A stretch of DNA of 64,000 nt, from contig OY755238.1 of NCBI GenBank assembly GCA_963576725.1, positions 26,814,334 to 26,878,333 of the forward strand, read 5' to 3'. Below the pieces are notes generated by a model. The model saw only the letters and a program-made list of their open reading frames with translations. It did not search any database and was not told the DNA's origin. Within the stretch, counting starts at the first letter, position 1. Every line of letters begins with the position of its first letter. Positions 1 through 12,266 of the stretch are shown here, one piece after another. A program made the translations under genes and the position numbers. Source of the stretch: Azorinus chamasolen. Its lineage: Eukaryota; Mollusca; Bivalvia; Cardiida; Solecurtidae.

Positions 1-79
1 ACAACAAGTGCCTCGTATGGGGCCAAAACTGTTCGCAGAGAGTATTATAATTTACTCAAGTGATGAAAATGTTAAAAAG

Positions 80-190
80 AACTTAATCCTTTCCTTCATT
101 TAAACGCCTTTTCATGAATTTGCAAACAGAATAGTCCAAGAACAGACGGTTCCTATAGGAACCGTCTTATCAGTGTATGCTTTATTTGCG
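80..190. mobile_element. Partial piggyBac-like MITE with hairpin core (family M1)
   Basis: The stretch opens with a degenerate copy of the M1 terminus (TTAA followed by CCTTTCC). It holds the M1 hairpin, whose arms meet at CGGTTCCTATAGGAACCG near 148-165. The other end is missing or was lost at the inverted repeat that starts near 194. Family M1 is defined from better copies at 5108-5332, 12545-12743, 52435-52671, 59843-60021 and 60869-61070. Confidence 0.6.
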
Positions 191-193
191 TAG

Positions 194-371
194 GTAGTAC
201 AGCTGCTAAGGCAGATTTTATGCCAAAATCGTTCAGTTTTTGAAGAAAGCATGAAACTTTGTGTATGAAGTCTTTGATACCTATAGTTTATGAAAAAAAT
301 AGACCCCAAAAAATAACGCATTCTGGCGGCCGCCATTTTGAATTCCAATATGGCTGCCAAATTTTAGGCGT
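194..371 (+). repeat. Left inverted-repeat arm of the 4.7-kb element
   Basis: This is the reverse complement of about 4713-4880 with a few substitutions. It ends inward in a GC-rich block around GGCGGCCGCCATTTTG, followed by CCAATATGGCTGCC. The arms are close enough in sequence to suggest fairly recent homology, although the gene between them is heavily decayed. Confidence 0.8.
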
Positions 372-1280
372 AAAAAATGTAGTAGGTTCTCTAGCTTGAC
401 CATTTCCGGACTAAACTTTATCAAACTTGGCACAAATATTAAATTACATCACCTCTAAATCAGGTTCGATAATCAGTACGATTGCATGAAACAGTCGAGA
501 GTTATTGCCCTTGAATTAGTGAAAATATAGCAAAATATAACAGTGTCCACTTTAAATCTTGACTCTGGGTTAACAATACATACCAAATGAAATAAAAAAT
601 GTTTTTGGTATTAAACTTCGGCCATGTTCTTCTTCACCTAAGATTTTGATAAAAACTGACCCCAAAATCACCCCCACCCCCACCCACTTCCCTTAGCGAC
701 CACCATATTGCATTTAAATATGGCCGCCAAAAGTGCACACTTTTAGCCATTTACATATTGTACTAGCATTAATAGTGACATTGTTGAGTATATGAAAGAG
801 TTGTATTTTCAAAGCAACATATAAATTTAAAGAATATCTGTTTAAGTATCGGTGTAGAACATTTACGCTAAGGCTGACTTAACCTTTAGCCTGCTGAGCC
901 AAAATTTATTTGTAGAAAATGTCATCGATTTCAGTTGTCACTGTTCATTTATTTTGCATTTCTTTTCGACAGCACAGTCAGATTATCAAATAGTTTGGAT
1001 CCTGTAACGCGGCGTGTCATCTGGATCCAAACAATATACAAAAGTATTTACTCATCCGTCCGCAGCAAGCTAAAGGTTAATATAGGATAGGTAACCGATA
1101 TCACGCTGCTAGAGAAAACAATGTCTGCCGAGACTGTTGTTTTCATTAGATGTACATTTAAATAATACTAGCATAAAGTGCCACAAACGGACAATGTCCG
1201 TATAGAAAAAACGCCTAACAAGCCTAACAAATCAAACTGCTAGGGTGCAGAAGGCTAATCAAGCATATACATTTTGCTAA
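372..1280. other. Gene-free interior of the 4.7-kb element, left side
   Basis: No coding frame is supported here. The stretch holds a C-rich tract near 660-690, a second short copy of the ATATGGCCGCCAAAA arm motif near 718-730, and a small inverted pair of TTTGGATCC/GGATCCAAA around 996-1031. Confidence 0.5.
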
Positions 1281-4053
1281 ATGATGCCAAAGGAGTTCAG
1301 ATTTGTGAAACCAGACGAGGGTGCTGATGTCCAGAGGTCTCCAACCGACTGGAACTTATGCATTCTTTGTCAAAATGTTTCACCAGAGCCTCTTTCACAC
1401 ACATGGAAGGGTCGAGGGCGAGGTACAAGTGATGCTACAGGAACAGGTTACCAATCTTTTGCTAATTTCAAGGAACTTGGAAAAATTCCTCTGAGCATAT
1501 CAGTGGACAAACGTGATGGTGGGTTTGGTGTTGTTGAGACTTTACAAAAGAACAAGGCCAGCTGGCATTAGACTTGCCGAAATTTATTTAGTGACTTCAA
1601 GCTCCACCGGCTATCAAAACGTGCACAAGAACCAGATTACCAGGAGAGCAGTGTGGCGAGCCAAGTTAAATTGAGGAAATCTAGCATTCAAGATGCCCAT
1701 ACATCCATGGTAGATGCGTTCATTTGCTTTTTTTACGAGAGAGAGAGTCTGACACTGCAGGTATTCATGAGGCAAGAACCACGGGGATGACCACACATAT
1801 CAAATTATGCATCAGAACTAAAATACATCAAGCTGTTGGCAAAACTGGCATCATGTGATAATGTAGCATTGGAGACAAATTACCACAAGAGTTGTTTATG
1901 TCAGTTATATAACAGATACAAGCGGGTTGTGTCTGTTCCTGTCTTTCGCCTTGTTAACCCTGTTTCTGCTTACACTTCAAACGCTTATTCGAACTGAGTC
2001 CAGAACATACAAGAGAAAGTCAATTCTACACGCTTAAATGAACCTATTTTATTGCATTGTCCATACCTTAAAACTGTGAAGCAAGGAAGGGATGTTCTTC
2101 TGACACGGAAGTAGATGAAGCAATCTTAAAGGCATGCTCTGATGAGGACCTGGAAGCGCTGCAACTTGCAAAAGCTGCTTTTATTATTAGAGAATAGCAT
2201 TTCTCTCACGGACATATCTTCAATGGATCCTTGTGTAATGATTCAGTGGGATATACCGTTCCATATACTCTGTTAGCATTTGTTAATATGATTCTGGACG
2301 GTACTTGTATCGAATCATAGACAACTAGGGAAGTCTCCTCAACCCAGGCAGCGCAAACATCATATGAGCTCATCATTTTCAATAGTATCCGAGGTACTAA
2401 TGGTCCCAGGAAAGATACTGTCCACCATAACAGTAAAATAGAGACTCCAATACCTACCTATCTAGGTCTGAAAGTCAACACCAAAACACGGAATCGTGAT
2501 CTGATAGATTGTTTTCATCAACATGGTCTTTCCATATCATATGATCGAGGTCTTAGGATATATTCTCAATTGCTCACAGCGTAAGCAAGCGTTTTGAAAA
2601 TAGTGGCGTAGACTTCCACCTCAGCTGAAAAAAGGGCTGTTCACAACAGGGCAAGTTGATAACACTGGTAACTGCAGCTGATTCTTTCCATGGAACTTCC
2701 ATATTTGTGTCAACATCCAGTAGCAGACAACCAAGGAAAAGATCATGATCCAATAACACTTGCCGAAATGGAGCAAGGAAAACAAATTGCCCCTCTTCCT
2801 TTGGCTTTCACAAACATTCTGCCAGCTCTACCCATGCTAAAGGAATTCAAAATAGTCCATGAACCTTTGAAGACTATAAGATGGAGCACAACTGGCTTGC
2901 AAAACATGTATCTTTGATGAAAAGCGAAGACATTGCCGATGGTGATTTTATATATTGGGCTGCATGTCATGCAGGTTGTCAAGTACTACCTTATAAGCCT
3001 GCAACAACTGTTGCTTTGATGCCAATGTTTTGATAAGACCCTCACTCTTTTGCTACATAAATAACCAGCAGCGCAGTATCTTATTCCAGGACAGACCCCT
3101 GTCTTGACCATGTACCAACCACTGTATGCCTTGGGAAAGCAAATCCAATGGATATTCCCTGATCCTTTCGGTACGAACAAGGACGTGGTTTTGTTGTGTC
3201 CACTTCATATCAAAATGGCTGGCTTGAAAGTGATTGGTGATTTGCTTGATGGAACCGGTTGGTCTAACACTATAGTCCAGGCAAAGGTTGCTACAAAAGG
3301 AACTGCTGATAGTTTCATACACATGTCGCACGTAACAAAGACAAGAAAAGCTTATGTAGTCACTGCAGATGCACTCTATATTATCGAGAGAGACGGATAC
3401 GTGGATATTTGTTCACGTCCAAGACACCATGCTGGTTTCAAATCAATGATTATAAGGACAGTCGATATTAATTTCGTTGTGCTAGCTGCTGCTCATTTCC
3501 ACAGTTTAGCAAACATCGAACATAGCATTTGGAACAGGAAAGGATTTCCGATTCATTCCTATACATGAGATTTAATCTACATAAACTACCCAGTTGGCTC
3601 AAGGCTTGCTGCTTTTCAATTGCATTCACCGGCTGGGACCTGACCTCTTTCTTTGCCAACTATCGGAAGAATTCTTCATGAAAGACATTGGCTGCATGGC
3701 CAGAAGTCATCGACATGTGGCCCTTTTAACGCCATGCTTTCAAAGAACATTGAGAACAACCCCTAACCAGAGCTGCACTGGAGCAGCATGTCAAAAGAGC
3801 TATATACCAAGCAGTGCATGTATGGAGTCAGTCACTGACATTGTAGCCATTGATTCTAGATGTAACTGACTGGGGATGGGAGCTCTCACAGAATGTCGGG
3901 TACATGCCAAAATGAACCACCTTGCCTATTGCTGAAGAAACATGCCTGGAACTCATAGCATGCAAGTGCAGCAAAGCATGCAGGGGTAACTGTAAATGCT
4001 TCAAGGCAAATATGGAGTGCATCACACTTTGTAAATGCGGTGAGAACTGTTGA
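1281..4053 (+). pseudogene. Decayed gene of a widespread invertebrate uncharacterised family ending in a CXC-like Cys-rich motif
   Basis: Several reading frames in collinear order match one large uncharacterised family that I recognise from cnidarians, molluscs and other invertebrates. Its function is unknown. Block 1 (from 1281) holds the N-terminal motif CILCQ and a WH..C motif beyond an in-frame TAG at 1569. Block 2 (about 1795-2000) has YASELKYIKLLAKL and YHKSC...LYNRYK. Block 3 (about 2090-2200) is acidic. Block 4 (about 2220-2580) includes TPIPTYLGLK and SISYDR. Block 5 (3104-3568) has QPLYALGKQIQW, DGTGW and GTADSF, the family's most conserved core. Block 6 (3871-4053) starts WGWE and ends in a cluster of nine closely spaced cysteines (CKCSKACRGNCKC and following), resembling tesmin/TSO1 CXC domains. 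Frame changes and stops occur in every block, including TGA at a likely Trp in block 6. In block 5 the residue before QPLY is Tyr, where I recall Asp in relatives. The flanking inverted repeats suggest a transposon gene rather than a host gene. Confidence 0.7.
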
Positions 4054-4712
4054 CTGGGTTAAGCACTGTTCAATCCCATGTTAAGATGAACAAACAAAAA
4101 CGACTGCATGACTTATCCGGCAGAATATTATAAAGTTTTGCAACAGTCACCATGCCCTCCATTATGTTCCCAACAAGTCTTGATTCAGATTGGAAAAGCA
4201 AAGGTCTAGACTGAGAGCAGAAAGCTAATTTTCTAAACTTCATCTATTCAAGGGACATCATTATGTCAAATCAGGGGCAACTAACTAATAACTATATTTT
4301 GCCAAGAATCTATGCCAATAAACATTGTCCTTGAGTTTGATCAAAATTGAAAACAAAGTGGTAATGATAGTGAGCAGACAGTGCCGAAACTGATCAAAAT
4401 CATTCAATCAAGGGCAATAACTCTAAATTCTCTGGAGAAATCTGGCTGTTAATCTAATTTGTCTGAGATTATTTACCAATAAACATCTTCATAAAGTTTT
4501 ATGCTGATTGATACAAGATTTGTACAGATAGAGAGCAAAAACTGCTGAATTCGCTTATTTTCGCTAGTTCAAGGGCAATAACTCTGTTGTGTCAAAGGCA
4601 ATCTGACTGATTATCGAATTTAATTGAGATTTTATATCCCTGGACTCTTTCATGAAGTCTGATTAAGATTGAAAAAGAAATGGTCAAGTTAACGAGCGGA
4701 GAATATTCTGTG
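4054..4712. other. Gene-free interior of the 4.7-kb element, right side
   Basis: No coding frame is seen. The text is made of the 'caagggcaataactct' type tracts common in bivalve repeats (near 4250, 4410 and 4570), so this part has either received or grown from an older tandem repeat. Confidence 0.45.
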
Positions 4713-4880
4713 CCACGCCATTTCGGCGGCCATTTTGGATTTCAATATGGCGGCCGCCAGTGGGCGTACATTTTTGGGGTCTATTTTTTTTCATAAACTT
4801 TAGGTATCAAAGACTTCATACACAAAGTTTCATGCTTTCTTCAAAAATTGAACGATTCTGACGCTTAGCAGCTGTACTAA
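4713..4880 (-). repeat. Right inverted-repeat arm of the 4.7-kb element
   Basis: Read on minus, this arm repeats about 194-371, including GTACAGCTGCTAAG at the outer end and GGCGGCCGCCATATTG at the inner end. See the element entry. Confidence 0.8.
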
Positions 4881-5107
4881 GGAGACAATAAGAGATATGA
4901 CTCCGCAATTTCTACCTCTACCAAAACCTCCTGTGTATATATGCTATAATAAATTCAGCTAATAAATATTCATGATGTCCTAATTTCTAACATGAATATT
5001 GAACAGGGAACAGGTGAAAGAGGTAATCCGTTTGGATCCTGATATCTGGCGAGGGGAGATATATTTGTCGGGACTAGCACAGTGTATCATCACTTTCAGA
5101 AAGTTAA

Positions 5108-5332
5108 CACCTTTTTCATAAACACCTTTTCACGCATCTGCAAACAGAATAGACACATAGCAGACGGCTGCTATAGGAGCCGTCTGTTCAGGGTCTGCTC
5201 ATGAATTTGATCATGTTTTTTTTCTAACATGGATATGTACAATGTTCCATCTTCCGCATTTCATTTAACTTTTTTGTCCATGAATATTCAGTAGGTATTG
5301 AAATTTGGAATAAATATAGAACATGGAAAGGG
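5108..5332. mobile_element. piggyBac-like MITE, family M1, TTAA-flanked
   Basis: The copy is flanked by TTAA at 5104-5107 and 5333-5336. The outer ends are degenerate, and the right end reads GGAAAGGG before TTAA. It contains the M1 hairpin near 5140-5205 (GCAAACAGAATAGAC, then CTATAGGAGCCGTCTG). The conserved tail reads TCCATGAATATTCAGTAGG, then ATTTGGAATAAATAT. TTAA duplications with CCC/GGG ends are the signature of the piggyBac superfamily; the superfamily assignment is inferred from the ends only. Confidence 0.7.
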
Positions 5333-5549
5333 TTAATTGTTTGCCTATGGTTGTTACATACAGATAAGTATCCGTAACTCTTTCAACTCTATTTTTATCA
5401 GAGTGAAATAGTCCATCAGTATTTAACCCATTTGCGCCCAGTGGATTCTTCCATGTTTATATTGGATTAGTCCATTTTTATCTAAGGGGTGCCTGGCCTA
5501 AACTTTCAATTTCGTTTTGTTTTATATTGAAATTCCTATCAGCAAACAA

Positions 5550-5612
5550 TTCATACGTTGATCAGACGCCGCATTATGCGGCGTCTGATCAGCGTCTACA
5601 CAGTTTGCCTAT
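5550..5612. repeat. Hairpin GATCAGACGCCGCATTATGCGGCGTCTGATC
   Basis: A perfect inverted repeat centred near 5575, with outer bases resembling the M1 hairpin (GCAAAC... and ...AGTTTGCC). The core differs from other M1 copies, so it may be a diverged subfamily. Confidence 0.6.
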
Positions 5613-5619
5613 GTACAAT

Positions 5620-6480
5620 ATATGGGCTCGTGAGAACAAATGGATTAACTATAAAGTCCACTCAGTACGACGTGTTTAAACTTGCTGGAGGATTTTCAGT
5701 TTCACCCCCAGAGACCTTCCGACCTTGCAGTGGTTCTAGGGCTTAATTGTCATGGGGGATGTTTTTGTTTATTTGACGGAGATTATCCCCACTGCCAAGA
5801 ACTATAAGAAAGGCTGGTCAGTGTTTTTGATCCCATGCGCTGCTTAGCAGCGAATGAGATTAGCCGAAATAATCTTCCTGAAACCACCCCTCATCATCAT
5901 CATGTCATCTCATCATTCATCGACGCTATTCACTGTCGCAGTGTCGTAAAACCAACTTACTCACTTCAATGACATCCAGTGTACACCCTGGTCAGAGGGC
6001 TCCTCTAGACGTCATTAATGAAATGACGAAGGAGCCACACAGCAGCTTGTGAGGCGTATTTGTCTATAATCTCGACCGAATCTGTCAATGCTGCTGATCA
6101 AATACAATGATTATTGGGAGATTTGAGGACCCCAGCTGCCCGGCAAGGGGCCACGAGTGAATGCTATTCCAAATAGGTGATGCTCTTCAGACTTTGTACT
6201 AACATATTCTTAAAGGCAGTCTGCAATGCCTGCCTGATATGACAATAACTCTGCATTCACCCATGCTACCTTGCCGCATAGCATCCAGCGACCTAACAAC
6301 AACTGACAACAATCTTCTATCATAACATTGGTTTATTTACGCATTATGTACAACTAAGGTTCAGGTTTGGCTCTGTTGGGCATGGTTCCCGATCCCACCG
6401 TTCTTGCCAAATTGGCTAGCAGGTACACCGGACAAGTAGTCGTGTAAGGGCGACCTTTGACAGCCATCCGAAGTGGTATC
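5620..6480. other. No gene or clear repeat recognised
   Basis: Unremarkable sequence on both strands. Short open frames show no recognisable motif. A brief (CATCAT)n tract lies near 5890-5920. Confidence 0.4.
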
Positions 6481-6494
6481 CCAAATTTATAATT

Positions 6495-6758
6495 ATTAGG
6501 CCCAATAGCCACAAAATATGCCCCAATAGGCTTCAACATATGCCCCAATAGGCTTCAAAGTATGCCCCAATAGACTACAAAATATGCTCCAATAGGCTTC
6601 AAAGTGTGTCCCAATAGGCTACAAAATATGCCCCAATAGGCTTCAAAGTGTGCCCCAATAGGCTACAAAATATGCCCCAATAAGCTTCAAAGTATGCCCC
6701 AATAGGCTACAAAATATGCCCCAAAAGGCTTGAATTGAAAATATGCCCCAGAAGGCTC
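6495..6758 (+). repeat. 22-bp tandem array (ATGCCCCAATAGGCTWCAAA)
   Basis: About twelve head-to-tail units of 22 bp alternate between a CTTCAAAGT and a CTACAAAAT ending, so the array has a higher-order 44-bp dimer structure. It degenerates at the right end (CCCCAAAAGGCTTG, CCCCAGAAGGCTCC). Confidence 0.9.
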
Positions 6759-6759
6759 C

Positions 6760-9420
6760 AGACTGAATAAATCACATGCAAATTTGGCATAAGCTTGTTA
6801 TATAGAGCTGCAACCACGAGAACGGATGTATCGCCAATTCAACTACGGCAGATCCTGGGAGATCAGTAATCCAGCCATCATCTACAATGGCGACACCCCG
6901 GGCCTCTATCAGAATTGCAGTCCTTTTAAAATTATAGTTTGATATAAATATTATTAAATATGTACTTAAATTGTACACGTAAATGTTTTGTTCGGATTTC
7001 GCTGTCGGCCAACTGGCGCCAACCTGATCCCAAGTGTTGGGAATCAGGGGGGCGCCACCGCCAAAAGAACAAGAGCAACCAGCTTTTGGCACAGCGACAA
7101 TACGGACACTGCTTGGGACCAGCTACGGGTAGCTGGCTGGAAAAGGAAACCATCTTAGATTCAAATCAGGCTATAAAATCCTATTATTACTAAAATAATT
7201 AGGGTTTCTTAAGAATTAAATTCCAGCAGGGCTGATGACAACTGGATTAGAAAACACGCAATTGCCGAAGGTCATGTTTGCCGAAGGTCATGCGCATACC
7301 GTCCTAAGAAAGCTGACAGACAAGTCGTGAAGACCAGTGTGCCTAATGTAGCACCAACCTACTTGCATAATTTTATGGGCAGCATAATGATTCAAAGTTT
7401 CCTAACCGACTCATTTGCTATATTTGCTATATCAGAATAGCACCAACTCATCCATGGAATCATTTCTAACTAAACAAGGCAGGCATCGAAGTTGTCTATG
7501 GTGAAGGTAATGACCCGGTTGATGCACTGCCGGAACCTCTTACCTGGCCCTCGTCCGATGTTGCCACAGCACAAGATAATGCAGCTGGGTTCCTCTCCAA
7601 CTCTCCTCAAGGTCTGCAAACAACCTATCACGTTAAATAGAGACATACCGCCAGACCCTGTAACTAGAGGTCTGCAAAGTCCAGTCTACGGTTGGGCCCT
7701 CCTGGCCCTCTCCTTGCCATGATAACGGCATTTTTGATGGTGGAGGAAACGTACACCAGATCTTTACAATACCTAGACTATCTGTGGTTTTATTATTAAA
7801 TGGGAAAGCTTGATATTGACCCCTAAAACAGCCATGCAAATTTTATTTAGGTAGTGTATTAGTCAAAATGTGAGCGATATGTTTTGACCGCATGAACCAA
7901 CAGTCTGAATATCCTTCGTGGAATATCCAGCCGTGGCTGCCTCTTTAGAATCGCCAATGCGAAAAAAATAATAGAGTACAATTAGCATAAACTAATAGCA
8001 TTTCTTATAATAGTGGAGTAATGTGTACGTGGTGCACCATTGAGGTGGCAAAATAGAGGTACATTGAAAGGGGGGCGTTACTGTTAAAACTGGCTTAGAC
8101 TGAGGATACGGTGCAGATTTGTCCCGGTCTTACGTATTTTTAACCTTGAATCATAACCATATTGGTCTGTCTTAGAATACCTGATGTGAACAGTGATAGA
8201 ATCTCCATTTTTTGTCGATTTTAACATCATAGGTGAAGATAACTTTTGAAATATTGCTTTCATGGAAGAAGGCAGAAAATGCTAGGCAATACGCTGCAGT
8301 GAACAATCAAGATTCAGATAGGTAGATTTTAGATAGATGATTTTATTCAGGAAAATAAGGCAATATGCCCATCTTACCAGATATATGCTAAATATACCAT
8401 TCAATGGTGTCAAACAAAAATATAACGGTCAAAGGGAGCTAACTCATACAGGTTCCCAACATAATGGAGGATGAGTTACTTCCCTTATAATAAGCACTAA
8501 ACTGTAACTATAATTTCCCAGGATGGAGTAAACAAAATATCCTTAAAATTCTATATTATTTACCTCTACCATGACTACTCATCAGAATCATCAGTTCAAG
8601 GTGATTCTAATGAGCAGACACACGAACGAGTTCGGTGGATACATAACAAATTTTACTATTGCAATAATACCCTTATCCTTTATCTAAATTCCTGAATTCA
8701 TAACTAGTACAAAACAAAACACTCACACACGCACACAAATATATATATCGACTGATTGAATTTGATCTCATTCCTATTATATTGTTTTGTCTATTAGAGT
8801 AACAATATTACGCATCTGTATACATTAACATAAATACTAGGTAGGTTGAAATGATGGATATAAGAAAGTCATGTGCAAATGGGAAACAAGTTCTGTGGCA
8901 ACACCAGTTAGATTTAGCCCCCCCCCCCGAGATTTGGAGTAAATCATTATTCGTGATATCAACTAGGTTACGTAGCTACATTGAGAACTGATAGCACTAA
9001 CATATAAGCGTGCCGCATTGTGTGCGAGGCAATTCAAGGAAAGACAAGCGATGAACAATACAATGATGGCGACAAATGCAGTTCAAAACTGTTCAAACCC
9101 TTGTAGCCCAATAGACCCTGCACTGTCTGTGTAAAACTGCAGGCTGTTGCTACCTAGCTATGACTTATCTGGAATATGAGACACTCCATTAAATCATTTA
9201 AGAAATGATACCCAGAGGTGAAGATCATGCTTGATAATATCTGTTATCTGGAATTTGTGATAGGATTTTTGTATACCTATCACTTGAGTCATAGAAATGC
9301 CGCAGAGTTGCTCTACTTCATCAGACCGCTCTACTAAACAAGAAGGCCATGGCGGCCCAGAAATAGCTCAACGGACAAGCAGGAAAAGAATTATGACTTT
9401 CATCGTACTGATGATGCTTA
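6760..9420. other. No gene recognised
   Basis: Open frames in this interval are short and show no family motif. A C-rich homopolymer lies near 8921-8928, and a short CA/TA microsatellite near 8720-8745. Nothing else stands out. Confidence 0.4.
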
Positions 9421-9424
9421 TTTA

Positions 9425-9785
9425 ATAGGGTTTCATAATCGGCCGATTTTATAATCGATCATCGGATATATTCGGACAGACCACTTCGATTAATCCTCGA
9501 TTATACAATTGAAATAAGAAATTTAGATTTTGAGTATAAATTTAGTAATGAAAGTCTTAAAATTGACAATTTATTTTTTAATTGCACATCTGAAGATAAA
9601 TACATACATTATTAATGTAGTAAAGTGTTTTCATACATTTTATATCAGAAACAATATAGCTATTTTACATAGAATATAATAAAAAAAATATTATTTCGAT
9701 TAATCGATTATTTGATTTTGTAACCAATTATCTATTGAATGAACACATTCGATCAATCATCGAAATTAATCGATCATCGCAGACA
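9425..9785. repeat. AT-rich inverted repeat with CGATTAATCGAT motifs
   Basis: Both ends carry related text in inverted orientation (ATAATCGATCATCGG near 9451 and ATTAATCGATCATCGCAG near 9767), with CGATTAATC motifs on each side of an AT-rich centre. This is the layout of a short non-autonomous DNA element. No target duplication was found. Confidence 0.45.
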
Positions 9786-9904
9786 CTACGATGATATGTG
9801 CCTAATATCAAAGCTAACTGTAATGTATACATATGCCTCAATAGAAAACAAGGCGCCCCTGGGACTGGGTTAATATCTACCCAGGAACACAATCGATATA
9901 ATAT

Positions 9905-9985
9905 TTGTTGACGACTGACAACGCACATCATGCGGTCCCAAAAAAATCACCTTGAGCAATTGGGCTCTGGTGAGTGAAACTTGAA
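9905..9985 (+). repeat. 3' end of a bivalve-type GGTGAG-hairpin repeat
   Basis: TTGACGACTGACAAC followed by CACCTTGAGCAATTGGGCTCTGGTGAG matches the right ends at about 53273-53366 and 55450-55576. The body of the element is not recognisable to the left, so this is a solitary end. Confidence 0.55.
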
Positions 9986-10293
9986 AGTTACCAACCGTAG
10001 ATAGAAATTCATGTAGGCTATAACCTTCTTGTGAGCAACCATATCCACAAGCATTTCATGTAGCTTCTTTAGTCCCTGTAAAGGGATGCGAATAAGCATA
10101 TACACTGAATCCAGCGCTAAGCCTAAAATATCAGAGTAGTGCAACAATCAATAGATTCTTCAATGGCGAAAGGAACTGAAAGTTCACTGCATACTAGGTA
10201 AATGTATGAACCAGGGCTTCAGAATTATTGAAAAGAAAATTGATGCGTGTTCCAGAAAGGCATCAGTTCACCATTGCATTGTCATATGTTTGG

Positions 10294-10782
10294 TCACCTA
10301 AACGGGCTTGACCACAACCCACCACTAGGGGACAACTCCAGACACCCAGATTTCAAAGACCTTGACTGCACCAACATCAACTGCGCCAACTCGACATATT
10401 GACCTGACATTATCTTGTTGTTAAGAGTTTGCGACACATAGAACCCAATCGCTGAGTGGACGCTAGATGTTGGTGCAGGGTTTGGATCTAAGACCGAAGC
10501 TGTCACCTCACCTTGGCCTGCAAACAATTCAACACTAACGCATTACCTATGAAACGTCCCAGCTGACTAAATGGAGAGACCTCCGGCTGGGTGGATGGTT
10601 GGCCCTGGTTGGTCATTCTTGTGGAACGCTGCATCTGACTTGCTCCTAGAGCTGGGTATCGCCCCTCGCAACTCAACTGGCTCCTCTTGAGCACCATTGC
10701 CTCCATTAACAATCACCCGAGATGGACACTTGCTACGGGCTGAACGTCTTGGCTCATTGTGTGTGGACGATAAATAAAACAA
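10294..10782 (-). pseudogene. Possible fragment of a retroelement-associated accessory ORF
   Basis: Two overlapping minus-strand frames (10567-10782 and 10294-10527) carry polar, low-complexity text. It is followed by a short block with IGFYVSQTLNNKIMSGQYVE and then L.LSPSGG. That block resembles a small accessory protein I associate with tyrosine-recombinase or other retroelements in molluscs and cnidarians, but the match is short and from memory. A frame change between the two halves implies decay. It could be a chance open frame. Confidence 0.3.
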
Positions 10783-10873
10783 AATTGCTTTAAATATCCA
10801 TAATTTTTTTTATTCTGTTTGGTAATCAAATATTGTATCATGATCATACTGCCATTTGTGCCAGTGTGTGTGC

Positions 10874-10903
10874 GCCCCCCCCCCCCCCCCCCTGGGGGGG
10901 GTT
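10874..10903. repeat. Poly-C tract followed by GGGGGG
   Basis: A C homopolymer of about 18 followed by TGGGGGGG. Such tracts are replication-slippage sites and are prone to assembly error. Confidence 0.8.
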
Positions 10904-12020
10904 ATCTGATCAGAACACTGACAAGAGACTGAAGATCAATAGCTTAACAGCATAGATTCACATTAAATGGTTAAAGCAATCGAAAGAGATCGAAATACAT
11001 ATAAAATATCTAGAAAATATCTAGCTCATGATCCTGTTTGAAAAATGAGTAACTTGACCAACTCTCTCAGCGCGCATATTTTAGAATATTTACAGCACGC
11101 CTAACCAAAACAAGAGTGACGTAAAAGGGCTACATAAATGATACGACATAATTATGCGTCAGCGATCTAGAAGCTAAAACCGATATCAAATATGTCTTCG
11201 CCCTAGACAATAGCATTTCAAAACAGGAATAATACGAATTTACGGAAAAAACAATATGGCCCGTAACCGAACTCGTCTGTATACAAGCAAAGTACACCGA
11301 AATGTGTAAATAGCACGAAACCCACAAAAACATGGTGCAAACAAAGTTCGTGCAAAGATAGATTGTAATTTTAACAACTGTATCGATGGTACCGTCGAGT
11401 ACACCAAAGTATTTAAGACGTCTACAGTGTGAATTTATGACACCATCATCCCACTCACTATGATTAGTTGCAAATCAGAAGACAAAGGAACAAAGGAACT
11501 TGGGCGGTCTTTGACTATGTCGCTTCTATCAATGACAAATCGGTGTGCAGTATGCCGCTTCTATCACATACAAAATACACAAATATGAAGAGCTCAAACT
11601 CCAATAACAAACGATTATTGTTGATTGTGTGTCGACATGAGTCTATTACGTTTGCAAAGGCGTAGCAATGTGTAAAAATGGTGCAATAGGTTCATATTAA
11701 ACAAAAAAAAAATACACTGGTAAGAGCAGGCATACACATAACAAGTTACCTTTGAGAAACTCTAAGAGAGATAACTACAAAACTGAACAATTATTTCAAA
11801 CATAGCTTTGGGTTTATGTTGAATGAGATACTCATACTTATGAAATGATTTTTATGTATTTCATTCATATATTGATGTTGATGCATGTGATTCGAAATCA
11901 GGGAGCTTGAAATAAGGACAATTGCAACATCAAGGAGGTTGTTGGTGCTGGTTTGTTTATATTTCTTAGTAATTTATAAGTGGTATAAAGTGTTCGGATA
12001 TATTGAAATGTAACTACCTA

Positions 12021-12266
12021 GTTAACACCCAATATACAATAATACAGTCAAACACTTACCCTCTACTAGTAGCATCAACCTGGTTAACACCCAATACACA
12101 ATAATACAGTCAAACACTTACCCTCTACTAGTAGCATCAACCTGGTTAACACCCAATATACAATAATACAGTCAAACACTTACCCTCTACTAGTAGCATC
12201 AACCTGGTTAACACCCAATATACAATAATACTGTCAAACACTTACCCTCTACTAGTAGCATCAAAA
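12021..12266 (+). repeat. 62-bp tandem array, four units
   Basis: The unit begins GTTAACACCCAATATACAAT and includes CCCTCTACTAGTAGCATCAA. Copies start at 12021, 12083, 12145 and 12207 and are nearly identical, so the array is young. Confidence 0.92.

Larger units (their letters stand above)
194..4880 (+). mobile_element. Candidate DNA transposon: inverted repeats flanking a decayed CXC-family gene
   Basis: Two inverted copies of a sequence of about 170 bp bracket a 4.7-kb segment (left arm about 194-371, right arm about 4713-4880). Both arms share a run containing GTACAGCTGCTAAG, GAAAGCATGAAACTTTGTG, AATAGACCCCAAAAA and GGCGGCCGCCAT, with only scattered differences and one short indel. The only protein-like content between them is the decayed gene at 1281-4053, read on plus. 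Long inverted repeats around a single gene are the usual layout of a cut-and-paste transposon, so I infer one. No clear target duplication could be set, because an M1 MITE abuts the left arm and the outer edges are eroded. The alternative is two unrelated insertions of one MITE in opposite orientation on either side of a host pseudogene. Confidence 0.55.

Noticed and set aside
2574..3659. Minus-strand frames within the CXC-family pseudogene
   Set aside because: They overlap plus-strand blocks that carry the recognised family motifs; treated as shadows.
7492..7722. 76-codon frame with Pro/Leu-rich text
   Set aside because: No family motif, no splice context, and the opposite strand is also open over part of it.
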